Shown here: in pieces, positions 51,807 to 60,528 of the stretch | Layout of the letters: every line of letters begins with the position of its first letter | Numbering within the stretch: position 1 is the first letter of the stretch | NCBI RefSeq assembly: GCF_021699195.1 | Contig: NZ_SSXE01000006.1 | Span: forward strand, 36,158-100,157 | DNA length: 64,000 nt | Direction of reading: 5' to 3' | DNA from: Nonomuraea sp. MG754425 | Lineage (GTDB): Bacteria > Actinomycetota > Actinomycetes > Streptosporangiales > Streptosporangiaceae | Program-made: the position numbers and the translations under genes | Notes under the pieces: generated by a model | The model's input: the letters and a program-made list of their open reading frames with translations, nothing else | Told to the model about the DNA's origin: nothing | Database searches by the model: none

Positions 51807-53321
51807 TCAGGCTCTCCTCAGGTAGTTCGGCCCGCTGGTGCCGTAGAACTTGTTGACGTCGCCCGCGCCGGAACGCTCCCTGGCGACGAGCGTCCCAGCG
51901 GTGATCATGGACTTGCCGGTCAGCCTGGCCGCGTCGAGCGTCCTGGCGCGCAGGAGCCTGGCCATGGGGTCGTCGCCGTACTCGTCGAGCGCCTCGGCCA
52001 GCGTGTCCCGCAGCAGCGCGGACGCCCGGTCGTGGGGCAGCGCCCCGAACACCACGGCGGCGGCCGACAGGTGCAGCGTGATGGTCACGAAGACGTCGGC
52101 CAGGGCGTGGGGGTCGTCGTTCAGCATGCGCCGGTCGGCGAACTCCGGCACCCGGGCCCCCGACGCCCGCAGCCTCGACGGGGAGGCCAGCAGGCCGTCG
52201 TTGTCCTTGACCAGCAGCCGCATGCGCCCGCCCTGGAAGAGCAGCGCCAGGTTCTGCTGGTGGGCCTCCAGGGCGACACCGTGGCGGACGAAGAGCCGCA
52301 CGTTCCAGCCCAGCAGCAGCCGCAGGTAGTCCGGCAGCACGTCGCCCGGTTCGCCGCCCGGTTCGTCGGCCAGTTCGTCGAGCACCCCGGGCACGCCGAG
52401 CGCGGCGACGGGCACGATCTTCCCCTCGGGCAGCCGCCTGACCATCCAGGCGAGGTACTCGTGCCCGCCGTGCGCGTACGTCTGCTCGTCGGCGAGCACC
52501 ACGCCGGGCCCGGCCAGCTCCCGCAGCAGCAGTTCGGCCCGCGCGCCGTCGGCCAGCGTGCCCGGCTTGATCGAGCGCCGGTTCCTGACGCCCAGGGTGC
52601 TGATCGGCAGCGGCAGCTTGACATGCAGGCGCGGCCCCACCTCGACGGTCCGCATGGACAGGGTCGGCCGCACCGTGACGGCCGCCCGGTCCAGCATCCG
52701 CACCCCGCCGATCCGGCGCACCTCGGCCACGGCCAGTGGATGCACCGGGAACAGCACCTCGTCCGGCCCGGCCAGGCCGGCGTGCCCGTCCGGCAGGACG
52801 TCAGCCGGCAGGCACGCGGCGGAGCCCGGCGCGAGCGCGGCGCGCGGGACGGCCGCCCACCGCAGCTCGAAGGCGGGCCCGAACTCCGGCGCGTAGGCGA
52901 GCAGGTCGCTCTCGCCCAGCCCCATCCGTGCCCGTGACGTCGGATAGACCGGATGGTCGACGGCCGCCGCCGACGTCTCGTACGAGGGCCGCGCCACCTG
53001 GTGCCCGCGCTCGTCGTGCAGCTCCAGCGCGGCCAGCGCGGTCAGGCACTCCTCGAAGAAGGCCGCCACCCCTTCGGCGTCGGCCGGGTCGGCGACCTCG
53101 GCCAGCGTCTCCAGCACCTGTTCCAGCCCCAGCCGCTCGTCCGCGGCCACCACGAAGTCCTGGAACAGCACCCCGGGAGCCAGCCGCACCCAGCGCCCGT
53201 CCGCCAGCGGCAGCCCCACCCCTTCCTTGGTCCTGGTGACGCGGGAGGCCATGCCGCCGTAGTTCTCACGCAACAGGGCGTTCAGCACCCGGGCGGCGAG
53301 GTAGGCCTCCCGGGAGCTCAT
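51807..53321 (-). CDS. IucA/IucC-family siderophore synthetase (first NIS enzyme, PvsB-like)
   Basis: 504 aa from ATG 53321, which overlaps the stop of the ATP-grasp gene (ATGA). Motifs: DHPVYPTSRARMGL and LLAYAPEFG in the nucleotide loop, VHPLAVAEVRR, SMRTVEVG, KLPLPISTLGVRNRRSI and HGVALEAHQQNLALLF. This is a second, clearly distinct NIS synthetase next to the 50272 gene; two different synthetases are needed for asymmetrically substituted citrate siderophores. Confidence 0.88.
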   Translation of the reverse strand: MSSREAYLAARVLNALLRENYGGMASRVTRTKEGVGLPLADGRWVRLAPGVLFQDFVVAADERLGLEQVLETLAEVADPADAEGVAAFFEECLTALAALELHDERGHQVARPSYETSAAAVDHPVYPTSRARMGLGESDLLAYAPEFGPAFELRWAAVPRAALAPGSAACLPADVLPDGHAGLAGPDEVLFPVHPLAVAEVRRIGGVRMLDRAAVTVRPTLSMRTVEVGPRLHVKLPLPISTLGVRNRRSIKPGTLADGARAELLLRELAGPGVVLADEQTYAHGGHEYLAWMVRRLPEGKIVPVAALGVPGVLDELADEPGGEPGDVLPDYLRLLLGWNVRLFVRHGVALEAHQQNLALLFQGGRMRLLVKDNDGLLASPSRLRASGARVPEFADRRMLNDDPHALADVFVTITLHLSAAAVVFGALPHDRASALLRDTLAEALDEYGDDPMARLLRARTLDAARLTGKSMITAGTLVARERSGAGDVNKFYGTSGPNYLRRA

Positions 53322-54457
53322 TCGACCACCCACGGCCGCGCGGCCCGGTACTCCTCGACGGCGGCGTCCACCCGCGCCCTGGAGGGTCCCACGGCCCGGA
53401 TCACGCCCAGGTAGTCGCGATTGGTGCCGGTCAGGGTGACGACGTCGCCCACAGACCGCAGCGGACGGTGCCACAGCCGCACGTCCCCGTCGGTCACGGT
53501 CTCGTGGACGGGCGCGTCCTTGATCGTCCCGGCCCGGTCGGCGACGAGGCTGACCGCGCACCCGAAGCCCGTGGCCCGCGGCGGGGCGGGCACGGCGGAC
53601 CCGAGGTGCGCCCGCAGGATCCACTCGAACAGCGGGACGCCGAGCACGTCCCCGAGCAGGAAGTCGCAGTGGTCCCCGATCGCCCGGTAGTTGACCTCGA
53701 CGATCCGGGGCCCCGCCGCGGTGAGCACGTACTCGGTGTGGCAGGCGCCGAACCCCACGCCCAGCGCCCGCAGCGCCGCCAGCACGTGGTCGCGCGACTC
53801 GTCCGGCCGCGCCCAGTCGAGCCGCTCCTCGACGAAGTGCGGCAGCGCCCCCAGCGTGGTCTCGAACCCGCCCAGCACCCGGGGGCCGTCCTTGTCGCCC
53901 AGTGTCTCGAGCGTGCGCAGCGGCCCTTCGAGGTACTCCTCCACGACCAGCGCCGCGCCGGGCCGCCGCCGCCTGATCTCGGCCACGGCCCGGCCCAGGT
54001 CCCGCTCGACCAGCATGACGTCCTCGCTGGCCACGCCCTCGCGGGGCTTGACCACGACCGGGTACGGCACGTGCGCGGGCACCGGGTCGAGCGGCCCCAG
54101 CCGTACGGAGAAGACCCGCTCGATCCCGGCCTCCGCCAGCCTGCGCCGCATCAGGAACTTGTTCTTGGCCGCCGCGCACGCCCGCCAGTCCTTGCCGGGC
54201 AGCCCGAAGTAGTCCGCGGCCAGCGCGGTCTCGGTCTGGAGGTGGTCGGAGTTGGAGAAGATCGCGTCGGGCCTGCCGAGGTGCTCGATCGTGTCGATCA
54301 GGGCACGCGGATCCCGTACGTCGCAGAGCACCGCGGACGGATGCCGTCGCGGCCGGTCGGTCAGGATCGTCACCTCGCACCCGAGTGCCTGCGCCGCCGG
54401 GAGGAAGCCGTCCGTCACGGAATCGGTTGGTTTGAGCGCGGTCAGGTAGAGCCGCAA
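53318..54457 (-). CDS. ATP-grasp ligase of the siderophore operon (PvsA-like)
   Basis: 379 aa from TTG 54457, preceded by GGGGGTG. The ATP-grasp fold shows KNKFLMRRRLAEAGI, VVVKPREGVASEDVMLV, a VVEEYLEG loop and the metal site RIVEVNYRAIGDH. In vibrioferrin synthesis PvsA is the ATP-grasp ligase for the alanine/2-ketoglutarate arm, as I recall; a similar role is inferred from operon order. First gene after the iron box, so probably the operon leader. Confidence 0.85.
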   Translation of the reverse strand: MRLYLTALKPTDSVTDGFLPAAQALGCEVTILTDRPRRHPSAVLCDVRDPRALIDTIEHLGRPDAIFSNSDHLQTETALAADYFGLPGKDWRACAAAKNKFLMRRRLAEAGIERVFSVRLGPLDPVPAHVPYPVVVKPREGVASEDVMLVERDLGRAVAEIRRRRPGAALVVEEYLEGPLRTLETLGDKDGPRVLGGFETTLGALPHFVEERLDWARPDESRDHVLAALRALGVGFGACHTEYVLTAAGPRIVEVNYRAIGDHCDFLLGDVLGVPLFEWILRAHLGSAVPAPPRATGFGCAVSLVADRAGTIKDAPVHETVTDGDVRLWHRPLRSVGDVVTLTGTNRDYLGVIRAVGPSRARVDAAVEEYRAARPWVVE

Positions 54458-54478
54458 CGCGAAGGCACCCCCGATGGA

Positions 54479-54497
54479 TCAGGTAAGGCTAACCTAA
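54479..54497. promoter_or_regulatory. DmdR/IdeR-type iron box
   Basis: TCAGGTAAGGCTAACCTAA matches the actinobacterial iron-box consensus TTAGGTTAGGCTAACCTAA at 17 of 19 positions. It lies 22 bp upstream of the siderophore operon start, where a DtxR-family repressor bound to Fe2+ would block transcription. Confidence 0.85.
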
Positions 54498-54605
54498 CCC
54501 GTCGAATCTTAGCCCCACGGAGATCACTACGGGGCCGGGAAACCGTAATCGTCGGCTAACTGCGAGGTCATAGGATGGCATGGGACTCAGGAGGGGGCGG
54601 CACCA

Positions 54606-55577
54606 GTGGAGACCGCGGAAGAGCAACTCATCGGCCCGCTACTGCTCGCGCGGGGCACCATCGACCGCTCCTCGGCGCTGCGCGCCGACGGCCGGTGGCT
54701 GGAGCGGGCCTGGTCGGCGCCCACGACACGGGTGCTCGTCATCGACAACGGCCACACGCTGGTCCGGCGGGTGGCCGACGACGTGCAGGCGGTGCTGTTC
54801 ACCCCTGACGACGCGCCGCCCGGCCAGCGTTACCTGCTCGGCGTCGAGGACGACGTCGCCTACTTCGCGGTGGCCGCGCCGCTGCCCGGCATCCCCAAGG
54901 GCGACGTCAACGGCCGCGTGACGATCCCCATGTCCCTGCTCGACACCCCCGAGGGCGAGCCGGTCGCGGCCGGGCTGCGCCAGGTCGGCGGCCTGCTCGG
55001 CGACCGCGACGCCGGCCTGCTGGTCTACGCGGTAGCCCTGGAGGCGTGGCACGCGACCCACGAGTTCTGCCCGCGCTGCGGCGCGCGCACCGACGTGCAG
55101 GCCGGCGGCCACATCCGGGTGTGCCCGCGCGACTCCAGCCAGCACTTCCCGCGCGTCGACCCGGCCGTGATCATGCTGGTGCGCGACGAGCACGACCGCT
55201 GCCTGCTGGCCCGCGGCCCGCAGTGGCCGGAGGGGCGGCTGTCGATCCTGGCGGGCTTCGTGGAGCCGGGCGAGTCGCTGGAGGCGGCCGTCGTGCGCGA
55301 GGTGGCCGAGGAGGTCGGCGTCGTCGTCGCCAACCCGCGCTACCTCGGCAGCCAGCCCTGGCCGTTCCCGCGCAGCCTCATGCTCGGCTTCTTCGCCGAG
55401 GCCACCACCACCACGATCACGCCCGACACCGAGGAGATCGCCGAGGCGCACTGGTACTCCCGGCAGGAGCTCGCCCGCGCGCTGGAGTCGGGCGAGCTGC
55501 GCCTGCCGCCCCCGGTGTCGATCGCCCGCCGCCTGATCGAGACGTGGTACGGCGGCGAGCTGACCGGCGACTGGTGA
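54606..55577 (+). CDS. nudC: NAD+ diphosphatase / RNA deNADding Nudix enzyme NudC
   Basis: 323 aa from GTG 54606, with AGGAGG upstream. The zinc-ribbon region has FCPRCGARTD and VCPRDSSQHFPR: three Cys of the usual four, with Asp at the fourth position. The Nudix box is GFVEPGESLEAAVV followed by REVAEEVGV, and the NudC-specific SQPWPFPRS follows it. Hydrolyses NAD(H) and removes NAD caps from RNA in characterised relatives. Confidence 0.93.
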   Translation: METAEEQLIGPLLLARGTIDRSSALRADGRWLERAWSAPTTRVLVIDNGHTLVRRVADDVQAVLFTPDDAPPGQRYLLGVEDDVAYFAVAAPLPGIPKGDVNGRVTIPMSLLDTPEGEPVAAGLRQVGGLLGDRDAGLLVYAVALEAWHATHEFCPRCGARTDVQAGGHIRVCPRDSSQHFPRVDPAVIMLVRDEHDRCLLARGPQWPEGRLSILAGFVEPGESLEAAVVREVAEEVGVVVANPRYLGSQPWPFPRSLMLGFFAEATTTTITPDTEEIAEAHWYSRQELARALESGELRLPPPVSIARRLIETWYGGELTGDW

Positions 55578-55582
55578 ACGGC

Positions 55583-55831
55583 TCAGGCGGCGTCGATCAG
55601 GGCCTTGACCTCCGACGCCGACGGGTTCGTCCGCACCACGCGGCCCTTGGCGGTCTCGATCACCACGGTCGGCACCACCTGGTTGCCGTTGTTGACGCTC
55701 ATCACGAACTCGGCGGCGGAGGGGTCACGCTCGATGTCGACGTCGTCGAAGCTGATGCCCTCGCGGGTGAGCTGGGCCTTGAGCCGCTTGCAAGGGCCGC
55801 ACCACGTGGTGCTGTAGACCGTGAGCGCCAT
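55583..55831 (-). CDS. Glutaredoxin-like mycoredoxin
   Basis: 82 aa from ATG 55831, with GGAGG upstream; the longer frame to 55879 lacks support. The redox motif WCGPCKR (Cys11 and Cys14) and NQVVPTVV with the cis-Pro are typical of glutaredoxins. In organisms that use mycothiol, such proteins (Mrx1) reduce mycothiol mixed disulfides. Relatives often have CGYC rather than the CGPC seen here. Only 5 bp separate it from the convergent nudC. Confidence 0.85.
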   Translation of the reverse strand: MALTVYSTTWCGPCKRLKAQLTREGISFDDVDIERDPSAAEFVMSVNNGNQVVPTVVIETAKGRVVRTNPSASEVKALIDAA

Positions 55832-55921
55832 GTCGGGAGATCCCTCCGAGATCGGGTTACGAAGCGATCCGTGCAACAACGCGCGACGCGCGTCTAATCC
55901 CTTCTGCCGTTCGCCGGAGCC

Positions 55922-56848
55922 CTACCCGATCCGCGAGGCGATCCACGCCTGCACCCGCTCGGCCACGCCCGGCTCCCGGTACAGCGGCGAGCTGTGGTTG
56001 GTGCCCGGCTGCGTGAACACCGTCACCGGCACGCCCACCTGCCCGAGCATCTGCTTGAGCAACTGGCTCTGCACCGGCGGCACGAACTCGTTCTGCGAGT
56101 GGATGGTCAGCATCGGGGCGTCCTTGCGGCTGGCGTGCCAGGCCACCTCCATGCTGGCCCACACCCGCGAGCACTTGCCCTTGGGCTCGCAGCCGCCGGC
56201 CAGCTTGATCGCGGCCTTGCGCAGCCTGCGCTTGTCGGGGTCGGAGGAGCCCGCCCCGTCGGCGTAGGCCCGCAGCGGCGAGATGATCGGCGACAGCCCG
56301 ACCACGCCCTTGAGCCCGTTGACGCCGTCGCCGTACGTGCCCACCGCCGCCGCGATGTGGCCGCCGGCCGAGAAACCGACCAGCACGTAGTTGCCCGAGT
56401 CGAGCGCCCAGCGGTCGGCGTGCCGGCGCGCCATGGCGATGGCGGCCAGCGCGTCGGTGCGCTGCGCGGGCCAGGCCGCGTCGCCGGACAGGCGGTAGTT
56501 GAGGTTGAAGACCGTGTAACCCAGCTCGGCGTAGCCGCGGGTGATCTCCTTCATGTACTTCTTGTCGCCGCCGGACCACCAGCCGCCGTGAATGAGGAAG
56601 ATGCCCGGCCGCTGCTGCCCGTCGGGAGTCCACCAGACGTCCATGGTCTGGCGCTTGTGCGAGCCGTACTGGACGGTCTCCACGGACAACCCGCCGATCC
56701 CGTTGGCGTCGACCGGGTTGTCCACGGTGGGGGCGGGAGCCGGGTCCATGGACGCGCCCGCGCTGACGGGTGTGAGCGCGACGGCAGCGAGCGCCAGAGC
56801 GCTCACGAAAACCGCAGTTCGCACGGCCTTCCTTTCCCCCATGCACAT
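55922..56848 (-). CDS. Secreted alpha/beta hydrolase (BD-FAE/esterase-like)
   Basis: 308 aa. An N-terminal signal peptide (TAVFVSALALAAVALTPVSA) precedes an esterase domain with the oxyanion motif HGGWWSGG, nucleophile elbow GFSAGG, IHSQNE and the catalytic His near GTNHSSPLY. Two in-frame ATGs (56848, 56842) and a GTG just after AAGGAAGG are all possible starts. Likely acts on acylated polymers or esters outside the cell. Divergent from uvrD2. Confidence 0.85.
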   Translation of the reverse strand: MCMGERKAVRTAVFVSALALAAVALTPVSAGASMDPAPAPTVDNPVDANGIGGLSVETVQYGSHKRQTMDVWWTPDGQQRPGIFLIHGGWWSGGDKKYMKEITRGYAELGYTVFNLNYRLSGDAAWPAQRTDALAAIAMARRHADRWALDSGNYVLVGFSAGGHIAAAVGTYGDGVNGLKGVVGLSPIISPLRAYADGAGSSDPDKRRLRKAAIKLAGGCEPKGKCSRVWASMEVAWHASRKDAPMLTIHSQNEFVPPVQSQLLKQMLGQVGVPVTVFTQPGTNHSSPLYREPGVAERVQAWIASRIG

Positions 56849-56988
56849 GGTCGGGCCCCATTGTGGGGGAAAAGACCAGTTCTTTGCACCTTCATGACGA
56901 CGTACCTACGAAGCCCGGACGAACATACGTCGGGCCGCATGTTGCCAGAATAAAGTGGTTCACCGCCAGCGGCTGGGAGGATACACGG

Positions 56989-59034
56989 GTGAGCGACGCG
57001 GACGACGTACTGATCGGACTCGACCCCGAGCAGCGTGCGGTGGCCGAGGCCGTGCGCGGTCCGGTGTGCGTGCTGGCCGGGGCGGGTACGGGCAAGACCA
57101 GGGCGATCACCCACCGCATCGCGTACGCGGTGCGCAGCGGGGTGGCCGACGCGCAGAGCATCCTGGCTGTGACATTCACCACGCGTGCGGCGGGGGAACT
57201 GCGCCAGCGCCTGCGCGCGCTCGGCGCGCCCGGGGTGCAGGCCCGCACGTTCCACGCCGCGGCGCTGCGCCAGCTCACCTACTTCTGGCCGCGGGTGATC
57301 GGCGGCTCGGCCCCGTCGATCATCGAGTCCAAGCTGCCGATCCTCGGCGAGGCGTGCCGCCGCCTGCGCCTCACCCCCGACCGCTCCGAGCTGCGCGACC
57401 TCGCCGCCGAGGTCGAGTGGGCCAAGGTCATGCAGATCGGCCCCGAGGACTACCTCGCCTCCGCCGGCAAACACCACCGCACACCGCCGCTGCCGGCCGA
57501 GCGGGTCAGCCGCGTCTACGAGGCGTACGAGCAGATCAGGCGCGAGCGCCACCTCGTCGACTTCGAGACCATCCTGGAGCTGACCGCGGCCGTGATGACC
57601 GAGCACCAGGAGGTGGCGGCGCAGATCCGCCAGCAGTACCGCTACTTCGTGGTCGACGAGTACCAGGACGTCAACCCGCTGCAGAAGCTCCTGCTCGACA
57701 CCTGGCTGGGCGGGCGCGACGACGTCTGCGTGGTCGGCGACCCCAACCAGACGATCTACTCCTTCACCGGAGCCAGCCCGCGCTACCTGACGGGGTTCGG
57801 CGTCGAGCACCCCGACGCGGCCGTCATCAAGCTGGTGCGCGACTACCGCTCCACCCCGCAGGTCGTCGACCTGGCCAACCTGGTGATCGCCAAGGGCCGC
57901 TCCCCCCACCGCCTGGAGCTGGTGGCGCAGCGGCCCGACGGGCCCAAGCCGGTCTTCGACGAGTACGACGACGAGCCGGCCGAGGCCGCCGGGGTGGCCC
58001 GCGCCATCAGGAAGCTGCTCGACAAGGGCGTCCCGTCGCGCGAGATCGCCGTGCTGTTCCGGGTCAACTCCCAGTCGGAGTCGTACGAGGAGGCCCTGTC
58101 CAAGGCCGAGATCCCGTACATCCTGCGCGGGGCCGAGCGCTTCTTCGAACGGCCCGAGGTCCGGCAGGCGGTCGTGCTGCTGCGCGGTGCGGCCCGTGCC
58201 GCCACCGGCGAGCCCATGGCGTCCGAGGTGCACGTCATCCTGGGCGGCGTCGGCCTGACCCCTTCGCCGCCCGGCGGGGGCAAGGCGAGGGAGAAGTGGG
58301 AGTCGCTCAAGGCGCTGGCCGACCTCGCCGAGGACATGGCGGCCAACGGGGCCGACCTGCCCGCGTACGTCGCCGAGCTGGAGCGCCGCGCCGCCGAGCA
58401 GCACGCGCCGCCCGTGGAGGGCGTCACCCTGGCCTCGCTGCACGCCGCCAAGGGCCTGGAGTGGGACGCCGTGTTCCTCGTCGGGGTCACCGACGGCATG
58501 CTGCCCATCATCTACGCCGAAGGCCCCGAGCAGATCGAGGAGGAGCGCCGCCTGCTCTACGTGGGCATCACGCGCGCCAGGGAGCACCTGTCGATCTCCT
58601 GGGCGCTGGCTCGCGCGCCCGGTGGCCGCAAGGGCCGCCGCCAGTCCCGCTTCCTCGACGGCCTGACCGGCCGCGGCTCGGCCCCGCCGCGCCTGACGCC
58701 GTCCGGCCGCGAACGCCGCCAGGTGGCCACGCCCGTGAGCTGCCGCGTGTGCGCGAAGACGCTGGTGAACGCCACCGAGCAGAAGCTCGGCCGGTGCTCG
58801 GCCTGCCCGGCCGACTACGACGAGGGGCTGCTCGAAAGCCTGAAGTCCTGGCGCACGGCCACCGCGAAGGAGGCCAAGGTGCCGCCGTACGTCATCTTCA
58901 CCGACGTGACCCTCCAGGCCATCGCCGAGCGCGCCCCGACCACCGAGCAGGAACTGCTCTCGATCGCCGGAGTGGGCAAGGTCAAGCTCGACCGGTACGG
59001 CGAGGCCGTCCTGACGCTCTGCCGGGCCGCGTAA
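56989..59034 (+). CDS. uvrD2: UvrD2-type ATP-dependent DNA helicase
   Basis: 681 aa. The GTG at 56989 is 9 nt after GGGAGG. Superfamily-1 motifs: LAGAGTGKTRA, TFTTRAAGEL, VVDEYQDVNPLQ, GDPNQTIYSFTGAS and LHAAKGLEWDAVFL. After the motor comes a four-Cys motif (CRVCAKTL and CSACPADY) and then a C-terminal HRDC domain, the arrangement that defines mycobacterial UvrD2. It unwinds DNA in repair and is essential in mycobacteria. Confidence 0.93.
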   Translation: MSDADDVLIGLDPEQRAVAEAVRGPVCVLAGAGTGKTRAITHRIAYAVRSGVADAQSILAVTFTTRAAGELRQRLRALGAPGVQARTFHAAALRQLTYFWPRVIGGSAPSIIESKLPILGEACRRLRLTPDRSELRDLAAEVEWAKVMQIGPEDYLASAGKHHRTPPLPAERVSRVYEAYEQIRRERHLVDFETILELTAAVMTEHQEVAAQIRQQYRYFVVDEYQDVNPLQKLLLDTWLGGRDDVCVVGDPNQTIYSFTGASPRYLTGFGVEHPDAAVIKLVRDYRSTPQVVDLANLVIAKGRSPHRLELVAQRPDGPKPVFDEYDDEPAEAAGVARAIRKLLDKGVPSREIAVLFRVNSQSESYEEALSKAEIPYILRGAERFFERPEVRQAVVLLRGAARAATGEPMASEVHVILGGVGLTPSPPGGGKAREKWESLKALADLAEDMAANGADLPAYVAELERRAAEQHAPPVEGVTLASLHAAKGLEWDAVFLVGVTDGMLPIIYAEGPEQIEEERRLLYVGITRAREHLSISWALARAPGGRKGRRQSRFLDGLTGRGSAPPRLTPSGRERRQVATPVSCRVCAKTLVNATEQKLGRCSACPADYDEGLLESLKSWRTATAKEAKVPPYVIFTDVTLQAIAERAPTTEQELLSIAGVGKVKLDRYGEAVLTLCRAA

Positions 59035-59133
59035 CCGCCGCGAAACCGAACCGGGCCATCATCGAACAAACCAGACCCCCACTTGGGGTGGGATGGGTGG
59101 CAAGTCAAACTTGTCCCAGGGACCGGAGACCAC

Positions 59134-60018
59134 ATGGGGGGCGGACGCGTGAACTCGGCGCTGAAAGAGCTGCTGGACCTGCTCGACCTGGAGCAGATCG
59201 AGCTCGACATCTTCCGTGGCAGGAGCCCGGAGGAGCGCATCCAGCGGGTCTTCGGCGGTCAGGTGGCCGCGCAGGCCCTGGTGGCGGCCGGCCGTACGGT
59301 CCCCGGCGACCGGAACGTGCACTCCCTGCACGCCTACTTCATCCGTCCCGGCGACCCGGCCATCCCGATCGTCTACAACGTCGAGCGGCTACGCGACGGC
59401 CGGTCGTTCACCACGCGGCGGGTCGTCGCCGTCCAGCACGGCAAGGCGATCTTCACGATGTCGGCGTCGTTCCACGTCTTCGAGGAGGGGGTCGCGCACC
59501 AGGCGTCGGTGATGCCGTCCGTGCCCGACCCCGAGACACTGCCGATGTTCCAGGACAAGATGTACGATCTCGTCGGCGACCACCCTGAGCTGCGCGAATG
59601 GTTCACCCGCCCCCGGCCCGTGGACGCCCGGTACGCCTCACCGCTCACGTGGGAGGCGTTCCAGAACCCGGAACTGCGCAGCGCCGAGACGAACGTGTGG
59701 TTCCGCTACCACGCCGACCTGCCCGACGACCCGCTCCTGCACGTCGTGCTGGCCGCGTACGCCTCCGACTTCACGCTGGTCGACACCATCCTGCTGACCC
59801 ACGGCCTGGCCTGGGGCGCCTCCAACGTCATGGGCGCCTCGCTCGACCACGCCATGTGGTTCCACCGTCCCTTCAGGGCCGACGACTGGCTGCTCTATGC
59901 TCAGGAGTCGCCATGGTCTGCGGGGGCCCGCGGGCTCGCCCGTGGTGAGATGTTCACCGCGTCGGGTGACCTCGTGGTCTCGGTCGTCCAGGAGGCCATG
60001 ATCCGCCTGACGAAATAG
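59134..60018 (+). CDS. Acyl-CoA thioesterase II (TesB-like)
   Basis: 294 aa from ATG 59134 (GTG 59149 is also plausible). Double hot-dog thioesterase with RVFGGQVAAQALVAA, HSLHAYFIRPGD, RVVAVQHGKAIFTMSASF and the C-terminal GASLDHAMWFHRPFRADDWL containing the Asp of the Asp-Ser/Thr-Gln triad. Cleaves medium- to long-chain acyl-CoA. Lies directly upstream of the whiB7 leader. Confidence 0.92.
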   Translation: MGGGRVNSALKELLDLLDLEQIELDIFRGRSPEERIQRVFGGQVAAQALVAAGRTVPGDRNVHSLHAYFIRPGDPAIPIVYNVERLRDGRSFTTRRVVAVQHGKAIFTMSASFHVFEEGVAHQASVMPSVPDPETLPMFQDKMYDLVGDHPELREWFTRPRPVDARYASPLTWEAFQNPELRSAETNVWFRYHADLPDDPLLHVVLAAYASDFTLVDTILLTHGLAWGASNVMGASLDHAMWFHRPFRADDWLLYAQESPWSAGARGLARGEMFTASGDLVVSVVQEAMIRLTK

Positions 60019-60034
60019 GGGAAATCGCAGGTAG

Positions 60035-60072
60035 AAAATATGTTGCCCCCTCCTGGGTTCCAGGTTTAGGGT
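60035..60072 (+). promoter_or_regulatory. whiB7 promoter with AT-rich activator site
   Basis: -35 TTGCCC (60043-60048), 18-nt spacer, -10 TAGGGT (60067-60072). The AT-rich AAAATAT at 60035-60041 lies immediately before the -35, where WhiB7 is known to bind with its AT-hook alongside SigA to activate its own gene. Confidence 0.65.
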
Positions 60073-60132
60073 CATGGTCAAGCGAGTCGGACAGTCCTGT
60101 TCCGACGATCCAAAGAGCGGAGGTGAGTCCCA

Positions 60133-60399
60133 GTGATCAGCATCGAGATGTCGGCCACGCAGTGGCTCGCCGCCGCTTGCCGCGTTTCGGTGAGGCTCGC
60201 CAATGGGCCCGCCAAGCTGCGGCAGCAGAAGTCTGTTCCTAGCCAGATCACCGCCTCCTTCCCGCGCGTCCACCTTCCTGTGGCCGCAGCAGCAGGCGCT
60301 CCTGTCTACGACGGACGTATCGAACTGCCGGCTTACCAGCTCACCAAGGGTGGACTGTGCGGTCCGCAACCCTGGAGGGATGCTCCGGTCATAACCTGA
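60133..60399 (+). CDS. Leader ORF (uORF) in the whiB7 5' region
   Basis: 88 codons from GTG 60133, 5 nt after a strong GGAGGTGAG at 60119-60127. It ends 20 nt before the intrinsic terminator at 60420. The predicted peptide (MISIEMSATQWLAAACRV at the start) resembles no family I know. Translation through this ORF, rather than the peptide, is probably what matters: uORF-dependent attenuation is established for whiB7/wblC in mycobacteria and Streptomyces. Confidence 0.55.
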   Translation: MISIEMSATQWLAAACRVSVRLANGPAKLRQQKSVPSQITASFPRVHLPVAAAAGAPVYDGRIELPAYQLTKGGLCGPQPWRDAPVIT

Positions 60400-60419
60400 C
60401 CGGCAGACAGCAGCCCCCA

Positions 60420-60457
60420 GGCCGCGGATCCACAGACAGGATCCGCGGCCTTCTTGT
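60420..60457 (+). terminator. Intrinsic terminator (attenuator) in the whiB7 leader
   Basis: GGCCGCGGATCC and GGATCCGCGGCC form a perfect 12-bp stem with a 7-nt loop, followed by TTCTTGT. It lies 72 bp before whiB7 and after the leader ORF, so whiB7 expression requires read-through. Confidence 0.85.
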
Positions 60458-60528
60458 ATGTCCGTGACTCCCCACCACCTACGAGGTGCCCGACCAAAGA
60501 TCAAAAGATCGATCGAAGGAGAAAGCAG

